A stretch of 64,000 nt of DNA from Hymenobacter properus (GCF_015694735.1 NZ_JADQDP010000003.1:620001-684000); one strand, 5' to 3'; counted from the stretch's first letter, positions 16,346 through 25,339 are shown. The notes: generated by a model not told the origin, from the sequence alone. Translations and numbers: made by a program.

Positions 16346-17176
16346 TCAATAAGGCTTCAGCTGGTCATACTCCAGCTCCTGCACCGTGAAGCGGGCGTAG
16401 GGCTGGCGCTGGCCGTTCACTACCCAGCTGGCTTCCAGCACGCTGGGGGCGTGCACGCCGTGCCAGTCGCGGTAGTGCAGGAAGCGGCCCACCCAGGGCT
16501 GCAGGCCGGCGTCGCCCCGATGGCGCAGGGCTTCGCATTCCTCGATTTCGTTGGCCTCGTTGAAGCGCACAATGCACGACACCGACTGGCCGTGGTGGCT
16601 CAGCAGCAACCGGGCCGATTGGTCGTCGAGGGCGAGCCAGCACAACTCGTCGCTGGGCAACAGGGCGGTGGGCAGCAGCACGCTTTCGGTCAGCCAGCGC
16701 AGCAGCTCGCCGCTGTCGTAATGCGGCCCCTCGCCGTGCAGCACCGGCAACAGGCCCAGCAGGTGCACCGCCAGGCGGCCATGGCCGTCTTCGTAGGCGT
16801 CGCGGGCCGTGAACTGGCCAGTGCTGCCCTGCCAGATGAATCCCGGTGGGCAGGCCGTCATGTACTGCTCGCCGCTTATGGCCACCCACTCCTTGTTCAA
16901 ATCGGTTTTGAACTGCCCGTGGTGGCGCAGGCGCAGGCCGCGCAGGTAGGGCCGGCCATCGGGCAGCACGTGGCGGAAGTAGCGTCTCACCGGGGCGGGC
17001 AGGCCCACTAGCTGCGCCTCGCGGTACACGTGCCGCGAAGGGTCGGCTGCGCCGGCAAACAGCCGGGCTGCGTCGTCGTGCAGGCGGCGGGCGCTGGCAG
17101 CCCGGCTTAGCAGCAGGCCAGCCGCCCCGGCCGCCAGCGCCGCCGAGCCCCACAAAACAGATTGCTTGGCGTTCAT
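16346..17176 (-). CDS. Membrane-anchored hypothetical protein (DUF6544/DUF6920-like)
   Basis: Protein of 276 residues from the ATG at 17176, which places a membrane anchor (about 6-24, VLWGSAALAAGAAGLLL) at the N-terminus; the frame up to 17278 adds an improbable lead. The body has LPAPVRRYFRHVLPDG, LRLRHHGQFKT, WVAISGEQYMTACPPGFIW and GHGRLAVHLLGLLPVLHG, which resemble uncharacterised proteins of the DUF6544/DUF6920 type. The assignment is tentative. It lies 41 bp downstream of the amidohydrolase-like gene on the same strand, so the two are likely co-transcribed. Confidence 0.6.
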   Translation of the reverse strand: MNAKQSVLWGSAALAAGAAGLLLSRAASARRLHDDAARLFAGAADPSRHVYREAQLVGLPAPVRRYFRHVLPDGRPYLRGLRLRHHGQFKTDLNKEWVAISGEQYMTACPPGFIWQGSTGQFTARDAYEDGHGRLAVHLLGLLPVLHGEGPHYDSGELLRWLTESVLLPTALLPSDELCWLALDDQSARLLLSHHGQSVSCIVRFNEANEIEECEALRHRGDAGLQPWVGRFLHYRDWHGVHAPSVLEASWVVNGQRQPYARFTVQELEYDQLKPY

Positions 17177-17216
17177 AATTGAAAGGCTATAAAAGGTTTC
17201 TACTCCAATAAATAGC

Positions 17217-18728
17217 TCAGCGAATGGCCGTGACGGCACGACTAGCCGCGTCTTGCTGGGCGGCGGCTTTCTCGGCATCGGCGGCCAGGCGGGCCAGGGC
17301 CGGTAGGTCGAACAGGTGGCCGCGCAGCACCACTGCCTGAATCAGGCGCAGGTTGTGGATGTCGTCGAGCGGGTTGCCGTTCAGCAGTACCATGTCGGCC
17401 AGGTAGCCGGAGTGCAGGCGGCCCAGGTCGAAGCCACGGCCGGCCGCCATGGCTGCGTTGATGGTGGCGGCGCGCAGGGCCGCGGCGGGAGTCAGGCCCA
17501 GGCCAACGAGGCGTTCAAGCTCGTCGTGCAGGCTGCCGCCGTAGAAAATGTGGGGCGTGCCCGAGCCGGCGTCGCTGCCCGCCACCAGCCGCACGCCCGC
17601 CTGCCCCAGCGCGGCCACCAGGCGGCGCTGCAGCGAGTCGGCCGTTTGCAGGCGGGCCAGCCGGGCCGGGGCCAGGCGCGGCCGCTCGTGGGCGGCCAGG
17701 GCCCACTGCTGGCGCACGCTGGCCGGCACCGAGCGGTAGCGCGGGTCTTCCGGGTCGGGGTCGCGCCGCAGGTCGAAGTCGCGGGCGCCTAGCTGGGGCA
17801 GCACGAACACCTGATACTGCACCAGTGCCTGGGCCAGCGCCGTGCAGCGCTCAGCGCTGAAGCTGGCCACGATGTCTGGCTGCTGGGCCTTGGTGCGGGC
17901 CTGCAGGGTGGCGAGGGGCCGCCGGCCGGCCAGGGCCAGCGCCCGCGCCTGCACAAATTCCGTTTCGCGGCCGGAGCAGCCCAGCAGCAGCTTGTCCGTC
18001 TGCTCGATGCCGCGCTGGCCGGCCGCCACGGCCGCGAGCACCGGCACGGCCTCCGGCACAGGGCCGACCAGGTGCACACGGGCTTCCTGGGCCGCTGCCG
18101 CCACGCCCCAGTACGCCTCATGCGAAAGCCAGGGCCCCGGCTGCAGGCTGCACCAGCCGGCCCGAATCTGGGCTTCGGCCTGCTGGCGGCCTTCGGTGCG
18201 GGTGGCCGTCAGGCCCAGGCCGGTGTGGTGGTCGGCCGAGCCGTCCAGCACCGGTCCGGCCAGCTCGATGCGGGGCCCGGGCCGCACCCCGGTTTCCAGG
18301 GCCTGGTAGGTGCGGAGCAAGTCGGTGAGGGGCCGGCCCGTGCCCACGTCGCGGATGCTGGTGATGCCGTGGGCCACGTAGAGCGGCAGCGCCACCTGCT
18401 CGACGGCGGCCGTGGTGAGAGCGTGGGTGCGCCCGTCCCAGAGGCCGGGCACCAGGTATTTGCCGCGGCCGTCTACCGCGGGCACACCCCGGCCGGCGGG
18501 CAGCCATTTGCCTACCGACACGATGAAGCCGTCGCGCAGCACCACGTTGGTGTTGGGTTCGATTTCGCCCAGGTCCACGTTCACCACGTTCACGTTGGTT
18601 ATCACCAGCTCATCGACGGGCGCCGGCGCCACCGCTGGCGGAATGACAGCGGCGGGTCGTTGGCCGGCGGCCAGGTGCGCGGTGCTTAACAGCCCCAGCA
18701 GCAACCCCATTATTTTTCTCGGTTTCAT
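17217..18728 (-). CDS. Secreted amidohydrolase-like protein, probably inactive (metal site lost)
   Basis: Protein of 503 residues with a signal peptide (MKPRKIMGLLLGLLSTAHLA) and the fold of imidazolonepropionase-like amidohydrolases: VDGRGKYLVPGLWDGRTHA, LYVAHGITSIRDVGTG, GVRLVAGSDAGSG, GGSLHDELERLVGLGLTP, ALRAATINAA and GYLADMVLLNGNPLDDI. The metal ligands are largely gone. The HxH motif is RTH, the metal-bridging Lys region reads WCSLQPG, the usual GHVPE is GPVPE, and the usual IEH is IEQ. Only one His and the catalytic Asp (GSDAG) remain. The rest of the fold is intact with no frameshift, so this looks like a pseudoenzyme and not a decaying gene. It is divergent from the fourth Usp gene. 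Confidence 0.8.
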   Translation of the reverse strand: MKPRKIMGLLLGLLSTAHLAAGQRPAAVIPPAVAPAPVDELVITNVNVVNVDLGEIEPNTNVVLRDGFIVSVGKWLPAGRGVPAVDGRGKYLVPGLWDGRTHALTTAAVEQVALPLYVAHGITSIRDVGTGRPLTDLLRTYQALETGVRPGPRIELAGPVLDGSADHHTGLGLTATRTEGRQQAEAQIRAGWCSLQPGPWLSHEAYWGVAAAAQEARVHLVGPVPEAVPVLAAVAAGQRGIEQTDKLLLGCSGRETEFVQARALALAGRRPLATLQARTKAQQPDIVASFSAERCTALAQALVQYQVFVLPQLGARDFDLRRDPDPEDPRYRSVPASVRQQWALAAHERPRLAPARLARLQTADSLQRRLVAALGQAGVRLVAGSDAGSGTPHIFYGGSLHDELERLVGLGLTPAAALRAATINAAMAAGRGFDLGRLHSGYLADMVLLNGNPLDDIHNLRLIQAVVLRGHLFDLPALARLAADAEKAAAQQDAASRAVTAIR

Positions 18729-18923
18729 GACCTGATAAGCTTGCGTACAGACCAGCTTTGATATTGCTCGAATGGCAGTACCCCTGGCTCAGATTATTAC
18801 TAAAGTTTGCAATGAATTGAGGGCGGAAACCATGAGCAAAATCAGGCGCCGACCTAATCTTGCGCAGGGCGCTGAGCGCCCGAAAACCAGTCCTTTGTGT
18901 TGGAGTTCTTCTCTGCCTCCACC

Positions 18924-19751
18924 ATGCTCATGGACGCCTCACTGCTCATCCTTACCGACTTTTTCCAGGCCGCCAACCAGGCCCTGGACTACGCCACCAA
19001 CCTGGCCGGCGCGCTCAAAGCGCGTCTGGTGCTGCTGCACGTGCGCCGCAACTCCCTGCTCGACCCCGACATGCTCAGCGGCAGCCTCTCCAACCTCACG
19101 CCCGAAGCCGTGCACTTGGCCCTGGGCAGCGTGGCCGGCCACCTGCCCGTGCCTGTGGTAGCCGAAATTGGCCACGGCCGCGTGGCCGAAGCCGTAGTCG
19201 ATGCTGTGCGCCGCCACCATCCCCTGCTGGTAGTGCTGGGCCGCCCCGACTATTCCGACCTGCCCGACGAGCTGGTGCAAACCACCTCGCTCGACCTGCT
19301 GCGCGCCGAGGTGCCCTGCCCCATGCTGGTGGTGCCGCACGGCATAGCCAGCACCGCCCCCCCCAAGCGCCTGCTGCTGGCCGTGGATGGCTGTCCGCTC
19401 AAGCTGGGCGACCCCAGCAGCGCTACGTACCAGCTGCTGGAAGCCCTCGGGGCCGCCATCACCGTGTTTCACGTCATCCCCGACACCGGCCCCCAGGAAC
19501 TGGCGCCGCTGGTGATGAATTCGCTGGTACGCACGGGCCTGGTGGCCCACCTGCCCGCCGTGGAGTCGCACACCGTCGTCAGTTCCCACGCCGCCACAGG
19601 CATTCTGGAAGCCGCTCAATCGGGCGATTATGATATGGTGGCGGTGGTGGCCCGGCGGCACTGCTTCACGGGCAGTCTGTTCCACCACAGCGTCACGGCC
19701 GAGGTAATGCGCGAGAGCCAGCTGCCGGTGCTGGTGCTGCCGGCGCAGTAG
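18924..19751 (+). CDS. Tandem-domain universal stress protein
   Basis: Protein of 275 residues; the ATG at 18924 (MLMDASLLILTDFFQAA) is chosen over a GTG at 18897. Domain 1 has RLVLLHVRRNSLLDPDML and CPMLVVPHG. Domain 2 has PKRLLLAVDGCPLKL, AAITVFHVIPDTG and LFHHSVTAEVMRESQLPVLVLP. RNSLLDPDML parallels NRASLFDPYELVG of the 14220 paralogue, so these two are the closest pair. No clear FNR-like box was found in its 195-bp upstream region. Confidence 0.88.
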   Translation: MLMDASLLILTDFFQAANQALDYATNLAGALKARLVLLHVRRNSLLDPDMLSGSLSNLTPEAVHLALGSVAGHLPVPVVAEIGHGRVAEAVVDAVRRHHPLLVVLGRPDYSDLPDELVQTTSLDLLRAEVPCPMLVVPHGIASTAPPKRLLLAVDGCPLKLGDPSSATYQLLEALGAAITVFHVIPDTGPQELAPLVMNSLVRTGLVAHLPAVESHTVVSSHAATGILEAAQSGDYDMVAVVARRHCFTGSLFHHSVTAEVMRESQLPVLVLPAQ

Positions 19752-19776
19752 GACCGTTAGGCCGAAGCTTTTTTCC

Positions 19777-19879
19777 GCTGCGTTGGTCGGCTTGAGCAAC
19801 GCGAAGGACCTTGTTCCGTTTCCACAACTTGGGTGGCGGGGCAAGGTCCTTCTCGCTTGTTCAGGCCGACCAACGCAGC
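19777..19879. repeat. Long imperfect hairpin with REP-like core
   Basis: Left arm 19777-19813 and right arm 19842-19879 pair with a few mismatches. The outer part (GCTGCGTTGGTCGG) is unique to this site. The inner part contains GCGAAGGACCTT and AAGGTCCTT, as in the REP family. It looks like a REP core embedded in unrelated palindromic ends, and lies directly after the Usp stop codon. Confidence 0.7.
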
Positions 19880-19940
19880 TGTTGATGCGCGACGCACTCA
19901 GTATGGCAGCCATTGCAGCTGTTTAGAAAGCCAAAATCGT

Positions 19941-20026
19941 TGTCATCCTGAGCGCAGCGAAGGACCTTCTCACGTCTGAACTGTCGTTCCAACGTAAGAA
20001 GGTCCTTCGCTGCGCTCAGAATGACA
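19941..20026. repeat. REP-like palindrome, GGACCTT family (copy B)
   Basis: Arms 19941-19974 and 19993-20026 match copy A closely (TGTCATCCTGAGCG, GAAGGACCTTCTCACG) with a few mismatches between arms. The loop (TCTGAACTGTCGTTCCAA) differs from copy A. Confidence 0.88.
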
Positions 20027-20084
20027 GTAAGGCTAAGAGCTGCCAAACCCGTAAACATTTTCCTTTTCCAATACTTGCAGCTAC

Positions 20085-22526
20085 ATGCGAATAACTACCC
20101 TGCTGCTTTTCCTGCTTCTCTCCCTCACCGCTCTGGCCCAAAACCCTGGCACCCTCACTGGCACCGTGCGCGACCGCGCCACCCAGGAAGCCCTACCCGG
20201 CGTGAGCGTGACGCTGGAAGGCAGCAGCTTTGGCACGGCCACCGATGCCGAGGGGCGCTACCGCCTCGCGGGCGTGCCGGCCGGGGCCTACAACCTGCGC
20301 GCCAGCTTCGTGGACTACGATGCCCTGCTGCGCGCCGACGTGGCCGTGAGCAGCGGCAACGTGAACACCCTCAACCTCGAGCTCAACAAAAGCCCGCAGG
20401 CCCTGAGCGAGGTGACCGTGACGGCCAACCGCGCCATTCGGGTGGCCACGGCCGAAACGCCGCTGAGCGTGCAGCGCCTCACCACCGAGGAAATCAAGAG
20501 CAACCCGGGCGGCAACTTCGACATTTCGCGGGTGGTGCAGAGCCTGCCGGGCGTGGGCGGCGGGGGCGCGGGCGGCACGGCGGGCTTTCGCAACGACATC
20601 ATCATCCGGGGCGGCGCGCCGAACGAAAACGTGTATTACCTCGACGGCATCGAGGTGCCCGTCATCAACCACTTTCCCACCCAGGGCAGCGCGGGCGGCC
20701 CGGCCGGCATCCTCAACGTCAGCTTCATTGAGGACGTGACGCTGATCTCGTCGGCCTTCCAGGCGCGGTATGACAATGCGCTGAGCGCCGTGCTGCAGTT
20801 CCGGCAGCGCGACGGCAACCCGGAGCGCATTCAGGGCAACCTGCGCACCTCGGGCACCGAGGTGGCGGCCACGCTGGAAGGCCCGCTCACGAAGAACACC
20901 ACGTTTCTGGCCTCGGCCCGACGCAGCTATTTGCAGCTGCTGTTCAAGCTGATTGACTTGCCCATCCGGCCCGATTTTTACGACTTCCAATTCAAGACCA
21001 CCACCAAGCTGTCGAAAAAAACCACGCTGACCACGCTGGGGCTGGGTGCCATCGACCACTTCGAGATTGTGCCGCCCAAAAACAGCTCGCCGAGCAAGGA
21101 ATTCATCCTGCGCAACAACCCCACCATCAACCAGTGGAACTACACTGTGGGCCTGAACCTGCGCCACTTGGTGGAAAACGGCTACCTGAACCTGGCCCTG
21201 AGCCGCACCCAGCAATACGCCGCCGCCGACCAGTTCCAGTACGGCTACGCGGGCCAGGAGGCCTACCGCAAGCTCTTCGCCCGCAGCCACGAAACCGAAA
21301 ACAAGCTGCGCGCCGACGTGAACAAGCGCGTGGGCCGCTGGCAGTACAGCTACGGCGTGGTGGGCCAGCTGGTGCACTACGACAACAACCTGCGCAACCG
21401 CATCCGGGCCGAAGTGCGCGACGGCAGCGGCGCCCTCGTGAGCCCGGCCGTGACGGTGAACTTCGTGACCGACCTCGATTTTGTGCGCTACGGCCTGTTT
21501 GCCCAGGCCACCCGCACCTATGGCGCCGACAGCCGCCTCACCGTGTCGGCGGGCCTGCGGGCCGATGGCACCAGCGCCCTCGCCCAGGGCTACCGCCTCG
21601 ACCGCACCCTCTCGCCGCGCGCCTCGCTGAGCTACGCCCTGCTGCCCACCCTGAACCTGAACGCCAGCCTGGGCCGCTACTACAAGATTCCGCCCAGCAC
21701 CATCCTGGGCTACCGCGACGCCAGCGGCCAGCTCGTGAACGCGGGTAGCCGCTACATCCGCTCCGACCACGCGGTGGCGGGGCTGGAGTGGCTGCCCGGC
21801 GCCGCCACCCGCCTCACGCTGGAGGGCTTCTATAAAAAGTACGCCTACTACCCGGTGAGCGTGCGCGACGGCATCAGCCTGGCCAACCTGGGCGGCGACT
21901 TCAACGCCATCGGCAACGAGGCCGTGACGAGCACCGGCCAGGGCCGCGCCTACGGGGCCGAGGCGTTTTTCCAGCAGAAGCTCAGCGGCAAGCTCTTCGC
22001 CATTGTGTCGCTCACGGCCTTCCGCTCCGAGTTCAACGGGGCCGACGGCGTGTACCGCCCCACGGCCTGGGACACGCGCTTCCTGGGCTCGGCGCTGCTG
22101 GGCTACAAGCTGGGCCGCGGCTGGGAGCTGGGGGCCAAATTCCGCGTGGGCGGCGGCGCGCCCTACACGCCCTACGACGCGGCCGCCAGCCGGGCCAGCT
22201 ACCAGGCCGTGGGCCAGGGCATCCTCGACTACCACCAGCTAAACACCCAGCGCCTCAGCTCCTTCCAGCAGCTCGACCTGCGCCTCGACAAGAAAATCAG
22301 CCTGCGTCGCCTGAGCTTCGATTTCTACATCGACGTGCAGAACGCGCTGCTGGCCAAGCCCGTCTCGGTGCCCACCTACACCTTCGAGCGCCTGCCCGAC
22401 AACTCCGCCTACACCACCACCGACGGCCAGCCCCTGCGCCCCGACGGCAGCAACGCCGTCCCCATCCTCCTGCCCGACAGCGACGCGCTGGTGGTGCCGA
22501 CGGTGGGGTTCATTGTGGAGTTTTGA
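20085..22526 (+). CDS. TonB-dependent receptor with carboxypeptidase-like regulatory domain
   Basis: Outer-membrane receptor of 813 residues. It has a signal peptide (MRITTLLLFLLLSLTALA), a CarboxypepD_reg-like beta-sandwich (about 22-105, LTGTVRDRATQEALPGVSV), and a plug domain (about 110-235, ETPLSVQRLTTEEIKSN, RNDIIIRGGAPNENVYYLDG, SFIEDVTLISSAFQARY). A 22-strand-type barrel runs to the C-terminus and ends in Phe (VGFIVEF), as expected for Bam insertion. There is no SusD partner, so this is a classic high-affinity uptake receptor and not a SusC system. The substrate (siderophore, cofactor or other) cannot be read from the sequence. It is monocistronic. Confidence 0.9.
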   Translation: MRITTLLLFLLLSLTALAQNPGTLTGTVRDRATQEALPGVSVTLEGSSFGTATDAEGRYRLAGVPAGAYNLRASFVDYDALLRADVAVSSGNVNTLNLELNKSPQALSEVTVTANRAIRVATAETPLSVQRLTTEEIKSNPGGNFDISRVVQSLPGVGGGGAGGTAGFRNDIIIRGGAPNENVYYLDGIEVPVINHFPTQGSAGGPAGILNVSFIEDVTLISSAFQARYDNALSAVLQFRQRDGNPERIQGNLRTSGTEVAATLEGPLTKNTTFLASARRSYLQLLFKLIDLPIRPDFYDFQFKTTTKLSKKTTLTTLGLGAIDHFEIVPPKNSSPSKEFILRNNPTINQWNYTVGLNLRHLVENGYLNLALSRTQQYAAADQFQYGYAGQEAYRKLFARSHETENKLRADVNKRVGRWQYSYGVVGQLVHYDNNLRNRIRAEVRDGSGALVSPAVTVNFVTDLDFVRYGLFAQATRTYGADSRLTVSAGLRADGTSALAQGYRLDRTLSPRASLSYALLPTLNLNASLGRYYKIPPSTILGYRDASGQLVNAGSRYIRSDHAVAGLEWLPGAATRLTLEGFYKKYAYYPVSVRDGISLANLGGDFNAIGNEAVTSTGQGRAYGAEAFFQQKLSGKLFAIVSLTAFRSEFNGADGVYRPTAWDTRFLGSALLGYKLGRGWELGAKFRVGGGAPYTPYDAAASRASYQAVGQGILDYHQLNTQRLSSFQQLDLRLDKKISLRRLSFDFYIDVQNALLAKPVSVPTYTFERLPDNSAYTTTDGQPLRPDGSNAVPILLPDSDALVVPTVGFIVEF

Positions 22527-22777
22527 GGGGTTGGTTTGTAAGTGGAGACTTGAGCCACCACCGTGAAAGCTAGTCGAATTTATAACCCCAGAGCTGTAGC
22601 TCACTACCCTGGCTACTAAGGAAACCAAATAGCCAGTGAAGGTAACGCTCGTTGGCGGCAGCCCCTTCCCTGAAGAACACGAAGCTAACCGCCTCAATAA
22701 TAAACAAGCTGCTGGACTGCTATTCAGGCCGTTCGAACTGATTAATACCAACATCCATGATTAAAGAACCTGAGTCT
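22527..22777. other. Lower-GC intergenic region, convergent genes
   Basis: About 250 bp between the TonB receptor stop and the convergent lipoprotein stop. Base composition falls sharply after 22530. No hairpin terminator, repeat or credible gene was found. Confidence 0.4.
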
Positions 22778-23314
22778 TTATCGGCCAATTATTGGACGAA
22801 TGGGATAACCATAGCTTGATGTTCCGTCTGCAAAAACAGGTGTAGCCACATAACTGTATAAATCGACTGAATACTGAAAATCAGGATTTTTCATGGCTTC
22901 TTCTGAAGAAACACCCAATTTAGCCGCACTAACGCGGACTACTACTGATTTGCCGGGCTTAATTGTTTTCTTGAATTTTCCCAGTTTTGTGTCTGCTCCA
23001 TTCCCTATTTGTAGCAGATAGAAGCCAATCACTGTTTTGTTTGCCTTATTGGTTATTGTGAAAGGCAAGTATGCATTAAGGTTTTTATCAGCCTTGAATT
23101 CAGAATGAGATACAGCAAGCGGGGAACCCATTACCCGCTGTTCTAGTGCTTTCATTCGTAATGCATCGTCGGCCTTTCTATCGGACTCCTGCTGTTTCCA
23201 AAACTCTTTAGTAATTCTGCTTTTTTCTTCATTCGCTTGCGATTCAGCATTTTCACAACTGGCTATTAAAGCTGAAATTGGCAGCAAGACAAATATGCTT
23301 TTAGTTGAGAGCAT
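22778..23314 (-). CDS. Low-GC hypothetical lipoprotein
   Basis: Protein of 178 residues with a lipoprotein signal (MLSTKSIFVLLPISALIASC, Cys20 in the lipobox). A charged helix follows (EEKSRITKEFWKQQESDRKA), then a beta-rich domain (LNAYLPFTITNKANKTVIGF, KTIKPGKSVVVRVSAAKLG) that resembles an immunoglobulin-like fold interacting with NTNK-type edges. The family is not named. Its AT-rich codons (AAA, ATT, TTT) differ plainly from neighbouring genes, and it sits beside tRNA-Phe, so horizontal acquisition is likely. Confidence 0.65.
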   Translation of the reverse strand: MLSTKSIFVLLPISALIASCENAESQANEEKSRITKEFWKQQESDRKADDALRMKALEQRVMGSPLAVSHSEFKADKNLNAYLPFTITNKANKTVIGFYLLQIGNGADTKLGKFKKTIKPGKSVVVRVSAAKLGVSSEEAMKNPDFQYSVDLYSYVATPVFADGTSSYGYPIRPIIGR

Positions 23315-23346
23315 GACGTAGTTAAAAAGTGTAACGGCAAATTACA

Positions 23347-23385
23347 AAAAGCCCCGCGCCCTCGAATGAGGAGCGCGGGGCTTTT
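23347..23385. terminator. Rho-independent terminator-like hairpin
   Basis: Perfect 13-bp stem AAAAGCCCCGCGC / GCGCGGGGCTTTT with A- and T-runs on the outside. It lies 32 bp upstream of the lipoprotein start, between it and tRNA-Phe, and would isolate the lipoprotein gene from the tRNA transcript. Confidence 0.75.
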
Positions 23386-23522
23386 GTCGTAGATAGAGCT
23401 GGCAACTACAATCCGACGGGCTTTTAGGCAAATAAACGCGGCTGAAATATTAGGCGTGCTGGCCGTAGTCGTGCGACCCCAAAAGCAATTATTAAAGAAT
23501 CCCACCTCGCACACCAATAAAC

Positions 23523-23556
23523 AAAAAGCCCCTCACGAAACCGTGAGGGGCTTTTT
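23523..23556. terminator. Terminator of tRNA-Phe
   Basis: Perfect 14-bp stem AAAAAGCCCCTCAC / GTGAGGGGCTTTTT with a 6-nt loop, ending 3 bp from the tRNA 3' end. On the minus strand it gives a stem followed by T5. Confidence 0.88.
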
Positions 23557-23558
23557 AG

Positions 23559-23631
<73 letters not shown>

Positions 23632-23802
23632 GTTTCCCCGGGGCGCCTTTTAGGTTGCTTTGGGGACCGCAAAGGTACGAACGCAAAACAATGACGCAAG
23701 AAATGCAGTAAAAAAAGTGTGTGAGCCGGCGGTTTTTTCTAAAAACTACTCGGCATGCCGAGTATCTTGCGGCCCCAAACGTTCCCGCCTTACCTTTACC
23801 GC

Positions 23803-25206
23803 ATGTTGCAATCCATCCTCTTCCTGCTGCTCCTGGTGGCGGCATTCGGCTTGTTCGCCTGGCAGGTCCGGAAAATCCGCGCCAACATCCTCGTCGGGCG
23901 CGACCGTGACATGAGCGGCCACGCCGCCGAGCGGCTGCGCAAAACCCTGCTGGTGGCCTTCGGGCAACAGAAAATGTTCAAGCGCATGACGCCCGCCCTG
24001 CTGCACCTGGTGGTGTACGTGGGCTTTCTGGTCATCAACATTGAGGTGATTGAAATCGTCATCGACGGCCTGTTTGGCAACATCTTCGGCTTCCACCGCT
24101 CCCTCAGCTTCCTCGGGCCGGTGTACGACGTGCTGATGGCCACCAACGAAATCCTGGCCGCGCTGGTGATTGTGGCCGTGGCCGCCTTCTGGTGGCGCCG
24201 CAACAGCAACCCGCCCGTGCGCCGCTTCACCGGCGTGGAGCTGCGCATGTGGCCCAAGCTCGACGCCAACATCATTCTCTACATCGAAGTGGCCCTGATG
24301 CTGGCCCTGTTCTTCATGAACACGGCCGACCTCAAGCTGCACCAGCTCGAAGGCAAGGACCTCCCCGGCACCTTCCCCGTGAGCAACCTGCTGGTGGGCC
24401 TGCTGCCCAGCAGCACGGGCGCGCTGGAAATCATGGAGCGCGCCGGCTGGTGGATTCACATCACCGGCATCTTCTTGTTCCTCAACTACCTGCCCAGCTC
24501 CAAGCACTTCCACATCATCATGGCGTTCCCGAACGTGTGGTACTCGCGCCTGGTGCCGCAGGGCCAGTTCTCCAACGTGGAAAGCATCACCAACGAGGTG
24601 AAGGCCATGATGGACCCCAGCTTCGTGGTGCCGCCTGCCCCCACCGCGCCCGACGGCTCGGCCCTGGCGCCCACGCCCTTCGGCGCTAAGGATGTGGAGG
24701 ACCTGCCCTGGACCAACCTGCTGAACGCCTACTCCTGCACCGAGTGCGGCCGCTGCACCTCCGTGTGCCCCGCCAACCTGACGGGCAAGCTGCTCTCGCC
24801 GCGCAAAATCATCATGGACACGCGCGACCGCATGGAGGAAAAGTACGAGTCGCCCCTCATTTTCCGCCCCAACCAGTACGGCCCCGAAGCCAAGCACGAG
24901 CTCGTGACCGACCTGCTGGAGGCCACCCTGCTGCGCGGCAAAGTGACGCCCGAGGAGCTCTGGGCCTGCACCACCTGCAACGCCTGCGTGGAAAGCTGCC
25001 CCGTGAACATCAACCCCTTGGAAAGCATCATCGAGATGCGCCGCTTCCTGGTGCTGGAAGAATCGGCCGCGCCAAACTCGCTGAACGTGATGTTCTCTAA
25101 CATCGAAAACAACGGCGCCCCCTGGGCCTTCTCGCCATCCGACCGCTTCAACTGGGCCGATGACTTGTTTGCGGCTGAGAAGCCGGCGAAGATTACGGTC
25201 GCCTAA
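23803..25206 (+). CDS. Membrane Fe-S oxidoreductase (heterodisulfide-reductase-like, 4Fe-4S dicluster)
   Basis: Protein of 467 residues from the ATG at 23803, giving an N-terminal membrane helix (SILFLLLLVAAFGLF). More helices follow (about 65-85, 110-130, 155-175, 215-235), a cytochrome-b-like membrane part as in HdrE/NarI-type proteins. The C-terminal third has two 4Fe-4S motifs: CTECGRCTSVCP (about 312) and CTTCNACVESCP (about 389). The next gene supplies the CCG-domain subunit. Together they resemble membrane-linked HdrDE/LutA-type modules that pass electrons between a soluble donor and menaquinone. In Bacteroidota a link to electron-transfer flavoprotein and beta-oxidation is plausible; this is inference. 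Confidence 0.85.
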   Translation: MLQSILFLLLLVAAFGLFAWQVRKIRANILVGRDRDMSGHAAERLRKTLLVAFGQQKMFKRMTPALLHLVVYVGFLVINIEVIEIVIDGLFGNIFGFHRSLSFLGPVYDVLMATNEILAALVIVAVAAFWWRRNSNPPVRRFTGVELRMWPKLDANIILYIEVALMLALFFMNTADLKLHQLEGKDLPGTFPVSNLLVGLLPSSTGALEIMERAGWWIHITGIFLFLNYLPSSKHFHIIMAFPNVWYSRLVPQGQFSNVESITNEVKAMMDPSFVVPPAPTAPDGSALAPTPFGAKDVEDLPWTNLLNAYSCTECGRCTSVCPANLTGKLLSPRKIIMDTRDRMEEKYESPLIFRPNQYGPEAKHELVTDLLEATLLRGKVTPEELWACTTCNACVESCPVNINPLESIIEMRRFLVLEESAAPNSLNVMFSNIENNGAPWAFSPSDRFNWADDLFAAEKPAKITVA

Positions 25207-25212
25207 ATCGCC

Positions 25213-25317
25213 TGTCATGCTGACGAAGGAAGCGTCTTATCACCGCTGCTTTCGTCTGGTTTACTAACTCACTGCGGCGCGGACGTGATAAGGTCCTTCG
25301 CTGCGCTCAGGATGACA
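25213..25317. repeat. REP-like palindrome, rearranged copy (C), inside the Fe-S operon
   Basis: The right arm (GTGATAAGGTCCTTCGCTGC, then GCTCAGGATGACA) is a standard GGACCTT-family arm. The left end (TGTCATGCTGACGAAGGAAG) has the GCTGA start of the other family and a scrambled interior, so the arms pair poorly. It occupies almost the whole gap between the two Fe-S genes. Confidence 0.75.
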
Positions 25318-25339
25318 ACCGTGTCGTTCGCTCCCCCTT

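Larger units (their letters stand above)
19752..20084. other. 333-bp intergenic region holding two large palindromes
   Basis: Between the last Usp gene and the TonB receptor. It is occupied by the hairpin at 19777-19879 and the REP-like copy at 19941-20026. About 55 bp remain for the receptor promoter and leader. No gene is seen. Confidence 0.6.

Noticed and set aside
17217..18728. Amidohydrolase called as an active hydrolase or a pseudogene
   Set aside because: Active call rejected because most ligands are missing; pseudogene rejected because the frame and the rest of the fold are intact.
20193..22235. 680-codon open frame on the minus strand
   Set aside because: It mirrors the TonB receptor. 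GC-rich codons leave the opposite frame open; the composition (Ala, Val, Gly, His, Gln) has no domain signature.
22239..22754. 171-codon minus-strand frame between the TonB receptor and the lipoprotein
   Set aside because: Its C-terminal half is antisense to the receptor, and the N-terminal half has no ribosome site or family features.
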